A DNA stretch of 64,000 bases from LMUY01 sp964245075 (lineage in GTDB: Bacteria; Pseudomonadota; Alphaproteobacteria; Acetobacterales; Acetobacteraceae). A program made the position numbers and the translations under genes. The stretch spans positions 8,205 through 72,204 of the forward strand of contig CAXTLC010000012.1 in assembly GCA_964245075.1 (NCBI GenBank). Direction: 5' to 3'. Below are positions 8,082 to 17,129 of this stretch, piece after piece. The notes below the pieces were generated by a model. It did no database searches, was not told the origin of the DNA, and saw nothing but the letters and a program-made list of their open reading frames with translations. Numbering within the stretch: the first letter of the stretch is position 1; each line of letters opens with the position of its first letter.

Positions 8082-8815
8082 GGCGATGGGCGGAGCTGGT
8101 CGGCGCCTGCACCCTGCTGACCCGGCTGCCGGTGGGCGGGCTGGCCGCCGCTCATCCACCGCCCGGCGATTGCGTGTGGGCCTACCCGCTGGCCGGGGCG
8201 CTGGCCGGCGGCTTGGGGGCGGGCGTGCTCTCGCTGGCGATGGCGGCCGGGCTGCCGCAGCCGCTTGCCGCGGGATGGGCGCTCGCCATCACCGTGCTCC
8301 TCACGGGCGGGCTGCACGAGGACGGATTGGCTGACACCGCGGACGGGTTTGGCGGCGGCCGGACGCCCGAACGCAAGCTCGCCATCATGCGCGACAGCCG
8401 CATCGGCAGCTTCGGCGCGTTGGCGCTGCTGTTCAGCGCCGGCCTGCGCGGGACGGCGCTGTCGCTGTCGCCCCGCCCGGCGCTGGCGCTGCTGCTGGCG
8501 GGCGTGCTCGGCCGCGGCGCGATGCTGCTGCCGCTGCTCCTGCTGCGCCCTGCCCGCCCGGACGGCTTGGCGGCGTCGCTCGGGCAGCGCCAGGCGGGGC
8601 GGCTGGCGACGGGCCTGGCGGTGGCCGCCACCGGAGGTTTGGCGGTGGCGGCCACCACGGGCCTGGGGGCATCGGCCGCCACCGCCGCTGCGGGGCTTGC
8701 CGGGCTGCTTGTGGCGGGGCTCGCCCGGCGGCAGGTGGGCGGCTACACCGGGGACGTGCTGGGCGCCGCCGAACAAGCGGCGGAATGCGCCGCCCTGACG
8801 GTGCTGGCCGTGTGA
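8078..8815 (+). CDS. cobS: Adenosylcobinamide-GDP ribazoletransferase
   Basis: This inner-membrane enzyme joins adenosylcobinamide-GDP and alpha-ribazole (phosphate), the last assembly step of the lower loop (CobV in other naming). The 245-residue protein is mostly hydrophobic, with several membrane segments. It carries the signature GGLHEDGLADTADGFGGG and then RDSRIGSFGALAL; the acidic residues bind metal. It ends with RRQVGGYTGDVLGAAEQ. GTG start, coupled to cobT. It appears to be the last gene of the cob block. Confidence 0.94.
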   Translation: MRRWAELVGACTLLTRLPVGGLAAAHPPPGDCVWAYPLAGALAGGLGAGVLSLAMAAGLPQPLAAGWALAITVLLTGGLHEDGLADTADGFGGGRTPERKLAIMRDSRIGSFGALALLFSAGLRGTALSLSPRPALALLLAGVLGRGAMLLPLLLLRPARPDGLAASLGQRQAGRLATGLAVAATGGLAVAATTGLGASAATAAAGLAGLLVAGLARRQVGGYTGDVLGAAEQAAECAALTVLAV

Positions 8816-8840
8816 CCTTCCACCGCGACGCCATGTTCAT

Positions 8841-8855
8841 CGCCGGACGCCGGCG
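8841..8855 (+). terminator. Small hairpin after the cob operon (weak terminator candidate)
   Basis: A perfect 6-bp stem (CGCCGG/CCGGCG) with a 3-base loop sits 25 bases after the cobS stop and before the next start. There is no T-run. The stem is short for this GC content, so it may be chance. Confidence 0.25.
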
Positions 8856-8869
8856 GTAAACCCCATCGT

Positions 8870-10153
8870 ATGCCGCTCCCGTTCCCGACCGTGCAGGACG
8901 CGTTCCTTTCCTTGTTCCAATCCGCCGCCGCCGCCCTTGCCCGGCAGCGAGGCGACGCGGACCATCCCATGCTGTCGGCCGCGGCGCACCTGGCGGCGGT
9001 CCGCCACAATCCCACGCGCGCCTACGCGCCGCCGGGCAATCTCGCGGTGCCGTCAATAGCCTGCGCCGAGTTGGGGCTGCATTACCTGGAGGCGGTCGTC
9101 CGTGGCGACGCGGCGCAGCGGCAGGCGCTGGCCGAACGGCTGCGCTTCTCGTCCTGCGACCCGCTCTGGGCCGAAACGCTGGCCGCCTACGCCGGAAGCC
9201 TCGGCCCGGACGGCAAGCCGCGTCCGGTGCCTTACGTGCGCCATGCGGCGCTCGATGACTTCGTGGTGGCGGCGCCGCAGGCGGCTCTCCGCGTGGCGCT
9301 GTTCTCCGACTGGGGCACCGGCACGCAGACCGCGCGGCAGGTGGCGGCGCTCATGGCCCGGCAACAACCGGACATCGCCATCCATCTCGGGGACATCTAC
9401 TACTCCGGCACGCGGGAGGAGTGCGACCAGCACTTCCTCGCTCCCCTGCGCGCCGCGCTGCCAGGGGCGCAACTGTTCACGCTCTGCGGCAACCATGACA
9501 CGTACAGCGGCGGGGCCGGCTACTACGGCCTGCTGCGGGAGATCGGCCAGCCGGCCAGCTACTTCTGCCTCCGCAGCCCGGACCGGTCCTGGCAGATCCT
9601 CGGCGCGGACACCGGGCTGCATGACCGCGACCCGTTCGGCGAGGCCGCCCGGCTGACCCAGCTCGACCCGGCGGAGGAGGAATGGCATGCCGACAAGCTG
9701 CGCGGCTTTCCCGGCCGCACCATCCTCCTGAGCCATCACCAGCCCTTCTCCGCCTACGCGCAGGTCGGCCCGCTTTCCGCGCACTCGCCGGTGAACCCGA
9801 ACCTGATGGCTTCCTCCGCGCGGCTGGCCGAGGCGGGCCGCATCGATGCCTGGTTCTGGGGCCATGAGCACCGGCTGCGCATCTATGCGCCGTACCGGGG
9901 GATCACCGCGGGCCGCAACATCGGCTACGGCGCGATCCCGGTCGAGGCGGCGCCCGGCCCGCACGAGACGCTTCCCGGCCTGCAAGACCCGCCCGCGCTC
10001 AAGGTGGACCTGAGGCTGGACGTGGTGGACGGCGCCGACACGCATGGCTTCGCGCTGCTGGAACTGGGCGGCCCCGCGATTGGGGCCTCCTATTGGGCGC
10101 TGACGCGGCCGGACGCGCCAATCTGGCGTGAAACGATCGGTGACAGCGCTTAG
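8870..10153 (+). CDS. Calcineurin-like metallophosphoesterase
   Basis: A 427-residue predicted phosphoesterase. The two-metal site shows in order as VALFSDWGTG (Asp), IHLGDIYYSG (Asp), LCGNHDTYSG (Asn-His), LLSHHQPFSAY (His) and WFWGHEHRLRIYAPY (His-x-His). The N-terminal 140 or so residues are helical and not a recognised domain. No signal peptide is visible, so it is probably cytoplasmic. The substrate cannot be told from sequence. It stands alone between the cob operon and an unknown gene, 54 bp after cobS. Confidence 0.85.
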   Translation: MPLPFPTVQDAFLSLFQSAAAALARQRGDADHPMLSAAAHLAAVRHNPTRAYAPPGNLAVPSIACAELGLHYLEAVVRGDAAQRQALAERLRFSSCDPLWAETLAAYAGSLGPDGKPRPVPYVRHAALDDFVVAAPQAALRVALFSDWGTGTQTARQVAALMARQQPDIAIHLGDIYYSGTREECDQHFLAPLRAALPGAQLFTLCGNHDTYSGGAGYYGLLREIGQPASYFCLRSPDRSWQILGADTGLHDRDPFGEAARLTQLDPAEEEWHADKLRGFPGRTILLSHHQPFSAYAQVGPLSAHSPVNPNLMASSARLAEAGRIDAWFWGHEHRLRIYAPYRGITAGRNIGYGAIPVEAAPGPHETLPGLQDPPALKVDLRLDVVDGADTHGFALLELGGPAIGASYWALTRPDAPIWRETIGDSA

Positions 10154-10236
10154 GAGTGCTTTCAGCGCTTAGGAACTGAGTTAGGCTCCCTGCCAGCCTC
10201 GCGCTCGAGCGATGGCTGACGGAGAACGCGACGACG

Positions 10237-10938
10237 ATGCCCGTGGTAAAATACCGGTCGAACAACCCGAAGATGCAGCCGCGGCGCACCCGGCTCTCGG
10301 TTCCCGGATGGGCGGGCGAGCCGGAAAAGCGGGCGGACGGCTCGCACGAGCACCCGTGGCACTGCATCCCGTTCTCGGAAGCGGCGACGGCGGGGATCGA
10401 GTTGTTCTACCCTTATGACGAGGAGCTGCACGTCTCGGCGCCGGACGGCGGGATCATGTTCGCAGGTGGCCCGCAGGGTTCAGGCCCGCCGCCCTTCCGC
10501 AGCTTTGGCAAGAACTACTACACCTTCCAGAGCCTGATCGACCTGAAGGTCGAGGAAGGCTACGCCGTCAAGGCCGAAACCCACCCGCGCTTCTACACGG
10601 ACACGACCGGGACCGTGCCGGTCGCGGTTCCGGCCCTGCTGCGGCACTGGTGGCCGATGATCTACTTCGTCGTATTCAAGACGCCGCCCGCCGGCCAGAC
10701 GCATGTCTTCCGCCCAGGGGAGCCGTTCATGCAGGTGACGGTCGTCCAAGCTGACGAGAAGCTCGACCTGATCGAGATGCCGGAAGAGGAAGCGGCCGAA
10801 CGGGAGCTGCAATCCGAACGCATCTACGCCAGCCGCAGCACCCTGTCCGCCGATACGCAGTGGGCATCCTCGACCGACACCATCTTCGACGGCACCTACC
10901 GCCGCATCCACGGCGCGGCGAAGTCGTCCAAGCGATGA
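10237..10938 (+). CDS. Conserved-looking protein of unknown function
   Basis: A 233-residue soluble protein that I do not recognise with confidence. The ATG has a good ribosome site (GGAGAA, about 6 bases upstream). It is rich in aromatic residues, with CIPFSEAATAGIELFYPY and LLRHWWPMIYFVVFK as distinctive stretches, and an acidic C-terminal region with EMPEEEAAEREL. No signal peptide or membrane segment is clear. The composition and HWWPMIYFVVFK-type blocks recall the uncharacterised DUF6065-type group, but that is a guess. It runs convergent with the histidine-rich gene. Confidence 0.7.
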   Translation: MPVVKYRSNNPKMQPRRTRLSVPGWAGEPEKRADGSHEHPWHCIPFSEAATAGIELFYPYDEELHVSAPDGGIMFAGGPQGSGPPPFRSFGKNYYTFQSLIDLKVEEGYAVKAETHPRFYTDTTGTVPVAVPALLRHWWPMIYFVVFKTPPAGQTHVFRPGEPFMQVTVVQADEKLDLIEMPEEEAAERELQSERIYASRSTLSADTQWASSTDTIFDGTYRRIHGAAKSSKR

Positions 10939-10944
10939 CGGGCA

Positions 10945-10968
10945 CGAAGGCAGCCCTGACTGCCTTCG
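10945..10968. terminator. Bidirectional hairpin between convergent genes
   Basis: A perfect 9-bp stem (CGAAGGCAG/CTGCCTTCG) with a 6-base loop lies 6 bases after the stop at 10938 and 16 bases before the end of the minus-strand gene at 10985. The symmetric stem can serve both transcripts. No strong T-run follows. Confidence 0.6.
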
Positions 10969-10984
10969 GCGAACGGCGTCCCGG

Positions 10985-11314
10985 TCAGCGGACGAACGGG
11001 ATGAAGCGATGGTGGTGGTGGTGATGGTGATGGTGGTGGTAGAAGCGCCGCCGGTAATACCGGTGATGGTGGTGGTGATAGTACTGGATCGTCATGACCT
11101 CGGGGTCGCCAGCGGCGGAAGGCTGTTCGGCCTTCGCTGCTTGGCCCTCATCAAAGGCCCGGCGCAGCGCAAGCGCGTTGGGGATGGGCTTCAATAGGTC
11201 GGCATAGCTGTTGACCTGCATGGCTTCTGCAAGCGCGGCCGGGGCGGCCTGTGACGGACTTACCGCGGCAAGGACGCTTACGGCGCCGATCACGCCCGCA
11301 ACATTCTTATCCAT
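10985..11314 (-). CDS. Small exported histidine-rich protein
   Basis: A 109-residue protein with a likely signal peptide (VAGVIGAVSVLAAVSPSQAA, about residues 5-24). A middle region with SYADLLKPIPNALAL follows. The C-terminus is almost all His, Tyr and Arg, with runs of five and ten histidines. Similar short exported proteins with a SYA-LL-PIPNA block and a His tail occur in alphaproteobacteria. The His tail suggests binding of divalent metals such as Ni, Zn or Cu outside the cytoplasm. That role is inferred. Confidence 0.8.
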   Translation of the reverse strand: MDKNVAGVIGAVSVLAAVSPSQAAPAALAEAMQVNSYADLLKPIPNALALRRAFDEGQAAKAEQPSAAGDPEVMTIQYYHHHHHRYYRRRFYHHHHHHHHHHRFIPFVR

Positions 11315-11504
11315 CTTCTCACTCCACCATGATTGTTGCCGTGATCTGGGCCAGGTCCGGAGCGAGCCCGCTACCAGATCAGCAACGACCCGAACTGTTC
11401 CATAGCAAGCAGGTTTTTACAAACGGTGAATGCCGTCGGCGGCAGAAAGGCAGCCGTTCGATACTTGGCCCGAACGAGCCGCGCCGGCAGCTCCGTCAGA
11501 TGCA

Positions 11505-11519
11505 CGGACGCGGCGTCCG
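11505..11519 (-). terminator. Hairpin just after aspS (weak candidate)
   Basis: A 6-bp perfect stem (CGGACG/CGTCCG) with a 3-base loop lies about 10 bases beyond the aspS stop on the minus strand. There is no T-run, so confidence is low. Confidence 0.3.
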
Positions 11520-11528
11520 GAGCCGAAA

Positions 11529-13316
11529 TCACTCCTTCGGCTTCGCCGGCGGCAGGTCGAGCTTGATCGACAGCTCCTTCAGCCGCGCGGCCGGGACCGG
11601 GGCAGGCGCGCCCATCATCAGGTCCTGCCCCTGCTGGTTCAGCGGGAACAGGATGACCTCGCGGATGTTCGGCTCGTCGGCTAGCAGCATCACGATGCGG
11701 TCGATGCCAGGCGCCGAACCGCCATGCGGCGGCGCGCCGTAACGGAACGCGCTCAGCATGCCGCCGAACCGCGCCTCCACCTCCGCCTCGTCATACCCCG
11801 CGATGGCGAAGGCGCGGATCATGATGTCCGGCCGATGGTTGCGGATGGCGCCGCTGCTCAGCTCCACCCCGTTGCAGACGATGTCGTACTGGTAGGCCTT
11901 GACCGTGAGCGGGTCCTGCGTGTTCAGCGCCTCCAGCCCGCCCTGCGGCATGGAGAACGGGTTGTGGCTGAAATCGATCAGCCCCGTTTCCTCGACCCGC
12001 TCGAACATCGGGAAGTCGGTGATCCAGCAGAGACGGAACGCGTCCTTCTCGAACAGATCCAGTTCCTGCCCGATCCGGTTGCGCACGGCGCCGCTGAACT
12101 TGGCGGCCTCGTCCTTCGGGCCGGCGGCGAAGAACACGGCGTCGCCGGGCTGCAGGCCGCAGGCGGTGCGAACCGCCTCCACCCGCGCCGGCTCCAGGTT
12201 CTTGGCGATCGGGCCTTTGCCGCCCTCGGCCTCGAACACGATGTAGCCCAGGCCGCCGGCGCCGCTTTCCCGCGCCCATTCGTTCAGCTTGTCGAAGAAG
12301 CCGCGCGGACGCGGCCCGGCCCCAGGCGCCGGGATCGCCCGCACGGCGCCCCCGGCCGCCGCGATCTTGGCGAACAGGCCGAAGCCGGAGCCGGCGAAGT
12401 GCTCCGTCACGTCCGTGATGCGCAGCGGGTTGCGCAGGTCCGGCTTGTCCGAGCCGTACTGGAGCAGCGCCGTGTCGTACGGGATGCGCGGGAACGCCCC
12501 TTCCGTCACCGTCCGCCCGCCGCCGAACTCCTGGAACACCCCGGCGATGACCGGCTCCAGCGTGGCGAACACGTCCTCCTGCGTGACGAAGCTCATCTCG
12601 AAGTCGAGCTGGTAGAACTCGCCCGGGGAGCGGTCCGCCCGCCCCGCCTCGTCACGGAAGCAAGGCGCGATCTGGAAGTACCGGTCGAACCCGGCGACCA
12701 TCGCCAACTGCTTGAACTGCTGCGGCGCCTGCGGCAGGGCGTAGAACTTGCCGGGATGGGTGCGGGACGGCACCAGGAAGTCCCGCGCGCCTTCGGGCGA
12801 GGACGCGGTCAGGATCGGGGTCTGGAACTCGGTGAACCCGGCGGCGATCATCTGCCGGCGCAGGGTGGCGATGACGCCGGCGCGCAGCATCATGTTGCGG
12901 TGGATCTTGTCCCGCCGCAGGTCCAGGTAGCGGTAGCGCAGCCGCAGCTCCTCCGCGGTGGCTGCCTCGCCCGCGACCGGGAACGGCAGCACGGCGGCGG
13001 CGGACTGCACGGCCAGTCGCTCGGCCCGCAGCTCCACCGCGCCGGTCGGCAGCTTGTCGTTCACCTGGCCGGGCTCGCGCGCGACCACGGCGCCGGTGAC
13101 GGTGACGACGCTTTCCACCCGCAGGGCGTCCGCCTCGGCAAAGACCGGGGAGCCGGCGGGAAACACCACCTGGGTCAGGCCGTAATGGTCCCGCAGGTCG
13201 ATGAACAGCAGCCCGCCATGGTCCCGCTTGCTGTGCACCCAGCCGGACAGGCGCGCGCTACTGCCGGCGTCGCTGGCGCGGAGTTGGTCGCAGGTGTGGG
13301 TGCGATAGGCGTGCAT
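11529..13316 (-). CDS. aspS: Aspartyl-tRNA synthetase
   Basis: AspRS charges tRNA-Asp, and in many alphaproteobacteria also tRNA-Asn. The 595-residue protein has the N-terminal OB-fold (LSGWVHSKRDHGGLLFIDLR). The class II core has motif 2 (FRDEAGRADRSPGEFYQLD) and motif 3 (YGAPPHGGSAPGIDRIVMLL). The inserted bacterial GAD domain lies at about 290-420. Length is normal for a bacterial-type enzyme. Whether it is non-discriminating would depend on asnS and gatCAB, which are not in the window. It runs in the same direction as the upstream CNNM/CorC gene. Confidence 0.96.
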   Translation of the reverse strand: MHAYRTHTCDQLRASDAGSSARLSGWVHSKRDHGGLLFIDLRDHYGLTQVVFPAGSPVFAEADALRVESVVTVTGAVVAREPGQVNDKLPTGAVELRAERLAVQSAAAVLPFPVAGEAATAEELRLRYRYLDLRRDKIHRNMMLRAGVIATLRRQMIAAGFTEFQTPILTASSPEGARDFLVPSRTHPGKFYALPQAPQQFKQLAMVAGFDRYFQIAPCFRDEAGRADRSPGEFYQLDFEMSFVTQEDVFATLEPVIAGVFQEFGGGRTVTEGAFPRIPYDTALLQYGSDKPDLRNPLRITDVTEHFAGSGFGLFAKIAAAGGAVRAIPAPGAGPRPRGFFDKLNEWARESGAGGLGYIVFEAEGGKGPIAKNLEPARVEAVRTACGLQPGDAVFFAAGPKDEAAKFSGAVRNRIGQELDLFEKDAFRLCWITDFPMFERVEETGLIDFSHNPFSMPQGGLEALNTQDPLTVKAYQYDIVCNGVELSSGAIRNHRPDIMIRAFAIAGYDEAEVEARFGGMLSAFRYGAPPHGGSAPGIDRIVMLLADEPNIREVILFPLNQQGQDLMMGAPAPVPAARLKELSIKLDLPPAKPKE

Positions 13317-13402
13317 GGCGCGGGTGCGGTCCTTCGAGCTTCGGATGCAGTCTTACCGCCGCGGGCAAACCTTGGCCAACCCGCCGGAGCCGGGGCTCGG
13401 CA

Positions 13403-14701
13403 TCATCCCTCCGCCAGCACTTCCCGGCTCGCCCGCACCCGGTCCACCCGGCGGCCGTCCATCGACTGCACCTCGAACAGCCAGCCGGCGAACACCACCT
13501 TGTCGCCCGCCCGCGGCACCCGGCGCAGCAACGCCAGCAGCAGCCCGGCCGTCGTGTGATAGCTGCCTTCCGCCGGCAGGTCCGGCAAAGCGAGGCGGGA
13601 TTTCAGCTCGTCCACCGGCATCATCCCGTCCACCACCAGGCTGCCCGGCACGCTTTCCGCACCGCCGGCCTCGTCCGGCTGGGTGTCGTTCGCGTCGCCC
13701 ACGATCGCTTCCAGAACGTCGGCGGCGGTCACCACGCCCTCGAAGCTGCCATACTCGTCCATCACCAGCGCCAGGCCGAGCGGGTCGGCCTTCAGCCGCT
13801 CCAGCGCGTCCAGCGCGCTGATCGTGTCCGGCACCACCATCGGCTGCCGCAGCACCTCGGACACCGAGAGGTCCCCGCCGGCCAGTATCTGGTCCAGCAG
13901 GTCCCGCGTCTGCACCACCCCCACCACGTTGTCCACCGACCCGTCGGACACCACCAGCCGGTTGTGGCGCGACGCCCGCAGCGCCTGCACGATGTCCCGC
14001 CGCGGGTCCGTCCGGTCGATGAACGCGATCTCGTTGCGCGGCGTCATCAACGCGCGCACGGGCTTGTCCGCCAGGCGCAGCAGCCGCTCGATCATCTCCT
14101 GCTCGCCGACTTCCAGCACGCCGACCTGGGTGCCCTCCGCCAGGACCGCCTTCAGCTCCTCCTCCGTCACGGCCTGCGCGCCTGCGCGCGGCGTTCCGAA
14201 CAACCGCAGCACCAGCCCGGTGGACGCGCCGAGCACCCAGATCAGCGGCGCCGCGAGCCGGCTCAACCCGCGCAAGGGCCGGGCGATCCGGGTGGCGAGC
14301 ACCTCCGGCTGCCGCAGCGCCAGCTCCTTGGGCACCAGCTCGCCCAGCACCAGCGTGAAGTAGGTCGTCGCCAGCACCACGAGGAGCAGCGCCAGTTCCG
14401 CCGCGAACGGCGCCAGGGTGGCGCTGCGGGCGATCACCGGCTCCAGCCGGGCCGCCAGGCGGGCGCCGCCGAACGTGCCGGTCAGGATGCCGACCAGCGT
14501 CATGCCGACCTGCACCGTGGGCAGGAAGCGCTGCGGGTCCTCCGACAAGGTGAGCGCCGCGCCCGCACCGGCCACCCCCTTGCGCTCCAGCACCATCAGA
14601 CGGGCGCGGCGGACCGACACCATGGCCATCTCGCTCAGCGCGAACAGGCCGTTGAGGAGGATGAGCAGCAGCGCGATGCCGATCTCGAAACTTGGTCCCA
14701 T
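13403..14701 (-). CDS. CNNM/CorC-family membrane protein (DUF21, CBS pair, transporter-associated domain)
   Basis: A 432-residue HlyC/CorC-type protein. Residues 1-190 hold about four membrane segments of the CNNM (DUF21) domain, starting with LLLILLNGLFALSEMAMVSV. A CBS pair follows, with MTPRNEIAFIDRTDPRRDI and LVVSDGSVDNVVGVVQTRDL. The C-terminus is a CorC/HlyC domain with LVMDEYGSFEGVVTAADVLE. Family members are linked to magnesium/cobalt efflux or homeostasis; older hemolysin names are unreliable. ATG at 14701, divergent from the DUF3429 gene. Confidence 0.9.
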   Translation of the reverse strand: MGPSFEIGIALLLILLNGLFALSEMAMVSVRRARLMVLERKGVAGAGAALTLSEDPQRFLPTVQVGMTLVGILTGTFGGARLAARLEPVIARSATLAPFAAELALLLVVLATTYFTLVLGELVPKELALRQPEVLATRIARPLRGLSRLAAPLIWVLGASTGLVLRLFGTPRAGAQAVTEEELKAVLAEGTQVGVLEVGEQEMIERLLRLADKPVRALMTPRNEIAFIDRTDPRRDIVQALRASRHNRLVVSDGSVDNVVGVVQTRDLLDQILAGGDLSVSEVLRQPMVVPDTISALDALERLKADPLGLALVMDEYGSFEGVVTAADVLEAIVGDANDTQPDEAGGAESVPGSLVVDGMMPVDELKSRLALPDLPAEGSYHTTAGLLLALLRRVPRAGDKVVFAGWLFEVQSMDGRRVDRVRASREVLAEG

Positions 14702-14781
14702 GGCTCCTACCCTACTGCCGCCGGCCAACCCGCGGCAAAGCCGGGGTGGGCGGCTGGCCGGCGGGATGGCAGGATGGCGGC

Positions 14782-15255
14782 ATGAACCGGCGCCTGCCCA
14801 CCCTCGCCCTGCTGCTCGGCATTGCCGGGCTGATTCCCTTCCTTGGCTTCGGCGTGCTGTCGGCCACGCCGGACGGCGACCGTGCCGCACTGGCGCTCGC
14901 GGCCTACGGGGCGGTGATCCTGGCCTTTCTCGGCGGGGTGCATTGGGGGTTTGCGCTGCCGGACCCGTCGGGACGGGGGGAGCGGGCCCGCCTGGGACTG
15001 GGCGTGCTGCCCTCCCTGGTCGGCTGGGTGGCGCTTCTGCTGGTGATCGCCGTGAACGTGGGGGCAGGGTTGGCCGTGCTGCTGCTCGGCTTCGTCGCCA
15101 CAACGGCCGTCGAGGCGCGGGGCGCGGCGGCCGGGCTGGTGCCGCGCGGCTACATGGCGCTGCGCTACGGCCTTTCGGCGACGGTGGTTACCGTGCTGGC
15201 GATCGTGCTGGTGCTCCGCTTCGCCGGAATCCACATCGTCTCGCCGCTGCGATAA
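14782..15255 (+). CDS. DUF3429 small integral membrane protein
   Basis: A 157-residue protein with about five hydrophobic segments. It has the DUF3429 signature YGAVILAFLGGVHWGFALP, and then GLGVLPSLVGWVALLL. The function of the family is unknown. The ATG is chosen because AGGA lies 7 bases upstream; an in-frame start at 14692 would add an unlikely polar stretch that overlaps the divergent gene's start. Confidence 0.85.
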   Translation: MNRRLPTLALLLGIAGLIPFLGFGVLSATPDGDRAALALAAYGAVILAFLGGVHWGFALPDPSGRGERARLGLGVLPSLVGWVALLLVIAVNVGAGLAVLLLGFVATTAVEARGAAAGLVPRGYMALRYGLSATVVTVLAIVLVLRFAGIHIVSPLR

Positions 15256-15347
15256 GCTCCGCATGACTTGCTTCTAGAGCTGGGATTCCCTGTCCCCTTC
15301 GGCGCGGGCCATGGATGCCGGGCAAGTCGTCACCCGCCGAGCAGCGC

Positions 15348-15908
15348 TCAGTTGTCTGCCGCCCACTCCGCGATGGCGTCTTCGGCCTCGCGCAGAGTCT
15401 TGTCCATGGAGCTGTGCCTTGTGCCGCCTTCCCAAACCAGTCCGCCCTCATCCAGTACTCGTACGACGGACGTGCTGTGGTCATCACGCCCGATCTCGAT
15501 CCAGCCACCCTTGATCCAGCCAGCGATGTTTGGATACGTCTCAGCGAAGTGATCAGGCTCGGCTTTCCGTGCCTTGGCGATGTCCTGAGCCGTTGGCGGC
15601 GGCGCGCTGACGGGGGCGAGACCAAGGACAACGGCGTGTTTGCAGAACCCGTGATCCGACATGGCTGGACAGGTGCAGTCGGCGGCCAGCCCCTTTGACG
15701 TCAGTTTCAGGTCAACACGGTAGGGCTGTGTTCCCGTCACTTCGCCCATGGCGTGATCACGCGTATGTTCATGCAGCTCGACACGGTCGCCGGCGAGACA
15801 CTTCTCCCCGCGCGCGTAGACCTTAGGGCCAGCCAGGCCGTGTAAGCGTCGCGGGGACAGGAAGGCCTGAAGCGTCCGCGTTCCGCGGGCTCTCCTGCTC
15901 TGGCTCAT
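15348..15908 (-). CDS. SWIM zinc-finger domain protein
   Basis: A 186-residue protein with a SWIM finger, CxCx(7)CxH, in ADCTCPAMSDHGFCKHAVVL at about residues 78-97. SWIM fingers bind zinc and often contact nucleic acid or protein. The N-terminus is basic (SQSRRARGTRTL). The C-terminal third holds WIKGGWIEIGRDDHSTSVVR and no known enzyme domain. It stands alone, convergent with DUF3429. A precise role cannot be given. Confidence 0.82.
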   Translation of the reverse strand: MSQSRRARGTRTLQAFLSPRRLHGLAGPKVYARGEKCLAGDRVELHEHTRDHAMGEVTGTQPYRVDLKLTSKGLAADCTCPAMSDHGFCKHAVVLGLAPVSAPPPTAQDIAKARKAEPDHFAETYPNIAGWIKGGWIEIGRDDHSTSVVRVLDEGGLVWEGGTRHSSMDKTLREAEDAIAEWAADN

Positions 15909-16097
15909 GCCGGCAGCTTGGCAGCCGGTCCGCCTCGATGCCAGGGCAGCGTCCGTGCAGGCGTGAGGCGGGGTTGGCTGACGATCCCAGATTAGGTGCG
16001 TCTGCCGCGGAGGCGCCGGACGAGGTTGTCTCAACACCGGACGATTGGCTTCACGCCGCCGACGCCCTAGCCTGCCGGCGAGACGAAGGACCAAACG

Positions 16098-17129
16098 TTG
16101 AAAGCATTCTACGATCCGGCGCAACTGGCGCACGCGCCGAAATTCTTCCTGCAACGCGGGCAGGTCCGCAGCAACTTCGAAACCTCCGCCCGCGCCGAAG
16201 CCCTGCTGGCCGGCTGCACTGCGCTCGGGCTTGAGATCAGCGTCCCGCCCCCTGCCGAACGGGCCGCGCTGGAGGCGGTCCATCCCGCGCCCTACCTGGA
16301 TTGGCTGGCCGGGGCGGCGGACGAATGGGCGGCGATGGAGGACGCCGGCGCCGAGGTGGTCGCCAACATCCACGCCTCGCCGGAGATGCTGGCCACCGGC
16401 GGCCGGCCGCCGCACTCCACGATCGGGCGGGCCGGGTGGTTCTCCGCCGACTCCGCCTGCCCGATCGGGCCTGGAAGCTGGACCGCCATCGCCGCAGCCG
16501 CCGCCTGCGCCGTCGCCGCGGCGGACGAGGCGGCGTGCTCCCGCGACTGCTACGCGCTGTGCCGCCCGCCGGGCCACCACGCCTACCCGGCGCGCGCCGG
16601 CGGCCACTGCTACCTCAACAACGCGGCGCTGACAGTCGAGCGGCTGATCAGCCACGGCGCGCGCCGTGTCGCGGTGCTGGACATCGACAGCCATCACGGC
16701 AACGGCACGCAGGGCGTCTTCTGGTCGCGCGACGACGTGCTGTTCACCTCCCTGCACGGGGACCCGGCCGGCTACTATCCCTGGTATGTCGGCCATGCGG
16801 ACGAGCTGGGCGGGGGGGCCGGGGTCGGCTTCAACCGCAACTTCCCGCTCGCCCGCGGCACCGGGGACATGGGCTGGCTGTCCGCCCTGGACGCCGCCCT
16901 GCGCGCGGTGGAGCGTTTCGGCGCCGACGCGCTGGTGGTCAGCCTGGGCTTCGACGCTTCGCAGGACGAGCCGCTCAACTTCCTGTCCGTCTCGCCCGAG
17001 GGCTTCGCCCGCGCGGGCGCCGCGATCGGCCGGCTGGCGCTGCCCGCCGCCTTCATCCAGGAAGGCGGCTACAACACCGGCACGCTCGGCCCGCTGCTGC
17101 AACGCTTCCTGACCGGCTTCCACCATTGA
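16098..17129 (+). CDS. Histone-deacetylase-family hydrolase (acetylpolyamine amidohydrolase-like)
   Basis: A 343-residue zinc amidohydrolase of the arginase/deacetylase fold. The blocks are CRPPGHHAYPARAGGHCYLN (His-His charge relay), VLDIDSHHGNGTQGVFW (Asp-x-His zinc ligands), LFTSLHGDPAGYYPWY, and LVVSLGFDASQDEP. The short loops resemble bacterial acetylpolyamine amidohydrolases more than eukaryotic HDACs; the substrate is inferred. The start is TTG with AAGGA about 8 bases upstream. The stop overlaps the TTG start of the next gene. Confidence 0.9.
   Translation: MKAFYDPAQLAHAPKFFLQRGQVRSNFETSARAEALLAGCTALGLEISVPPPAERAALEAVHPAPYLDWLAGAADEWAAMEDAGAEVVANIHASPEMLATGGRPPHSTIGRAGWFSADSACPIGPGSWTAIAAAAACAVAAADEAACSRDCYALCRPPGHHAYPARAGGHCYLNNAALTVERLISHGARRVAVLDIDSHHGNGTQGVFWSRDDVLFTSLHGDPAGYYPWYVGHADELGGGAGVGFNRNFPLARGTGDMGWLSALDAALRAVERFGADALVVSLGFDASQDEPLNFLSVSPEGFARAGAAIGRLALPAAFIQEGGYNTGTLGPLLQRFLTGFHH

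Noticed and set aside
11001..11090. GTG/ATG-rich tandem repeat as a CRISPR or microsatellite
   Set aside because: The repeats are simply the His codons of the histidine-rich protein on the other strand; no spacers are present.
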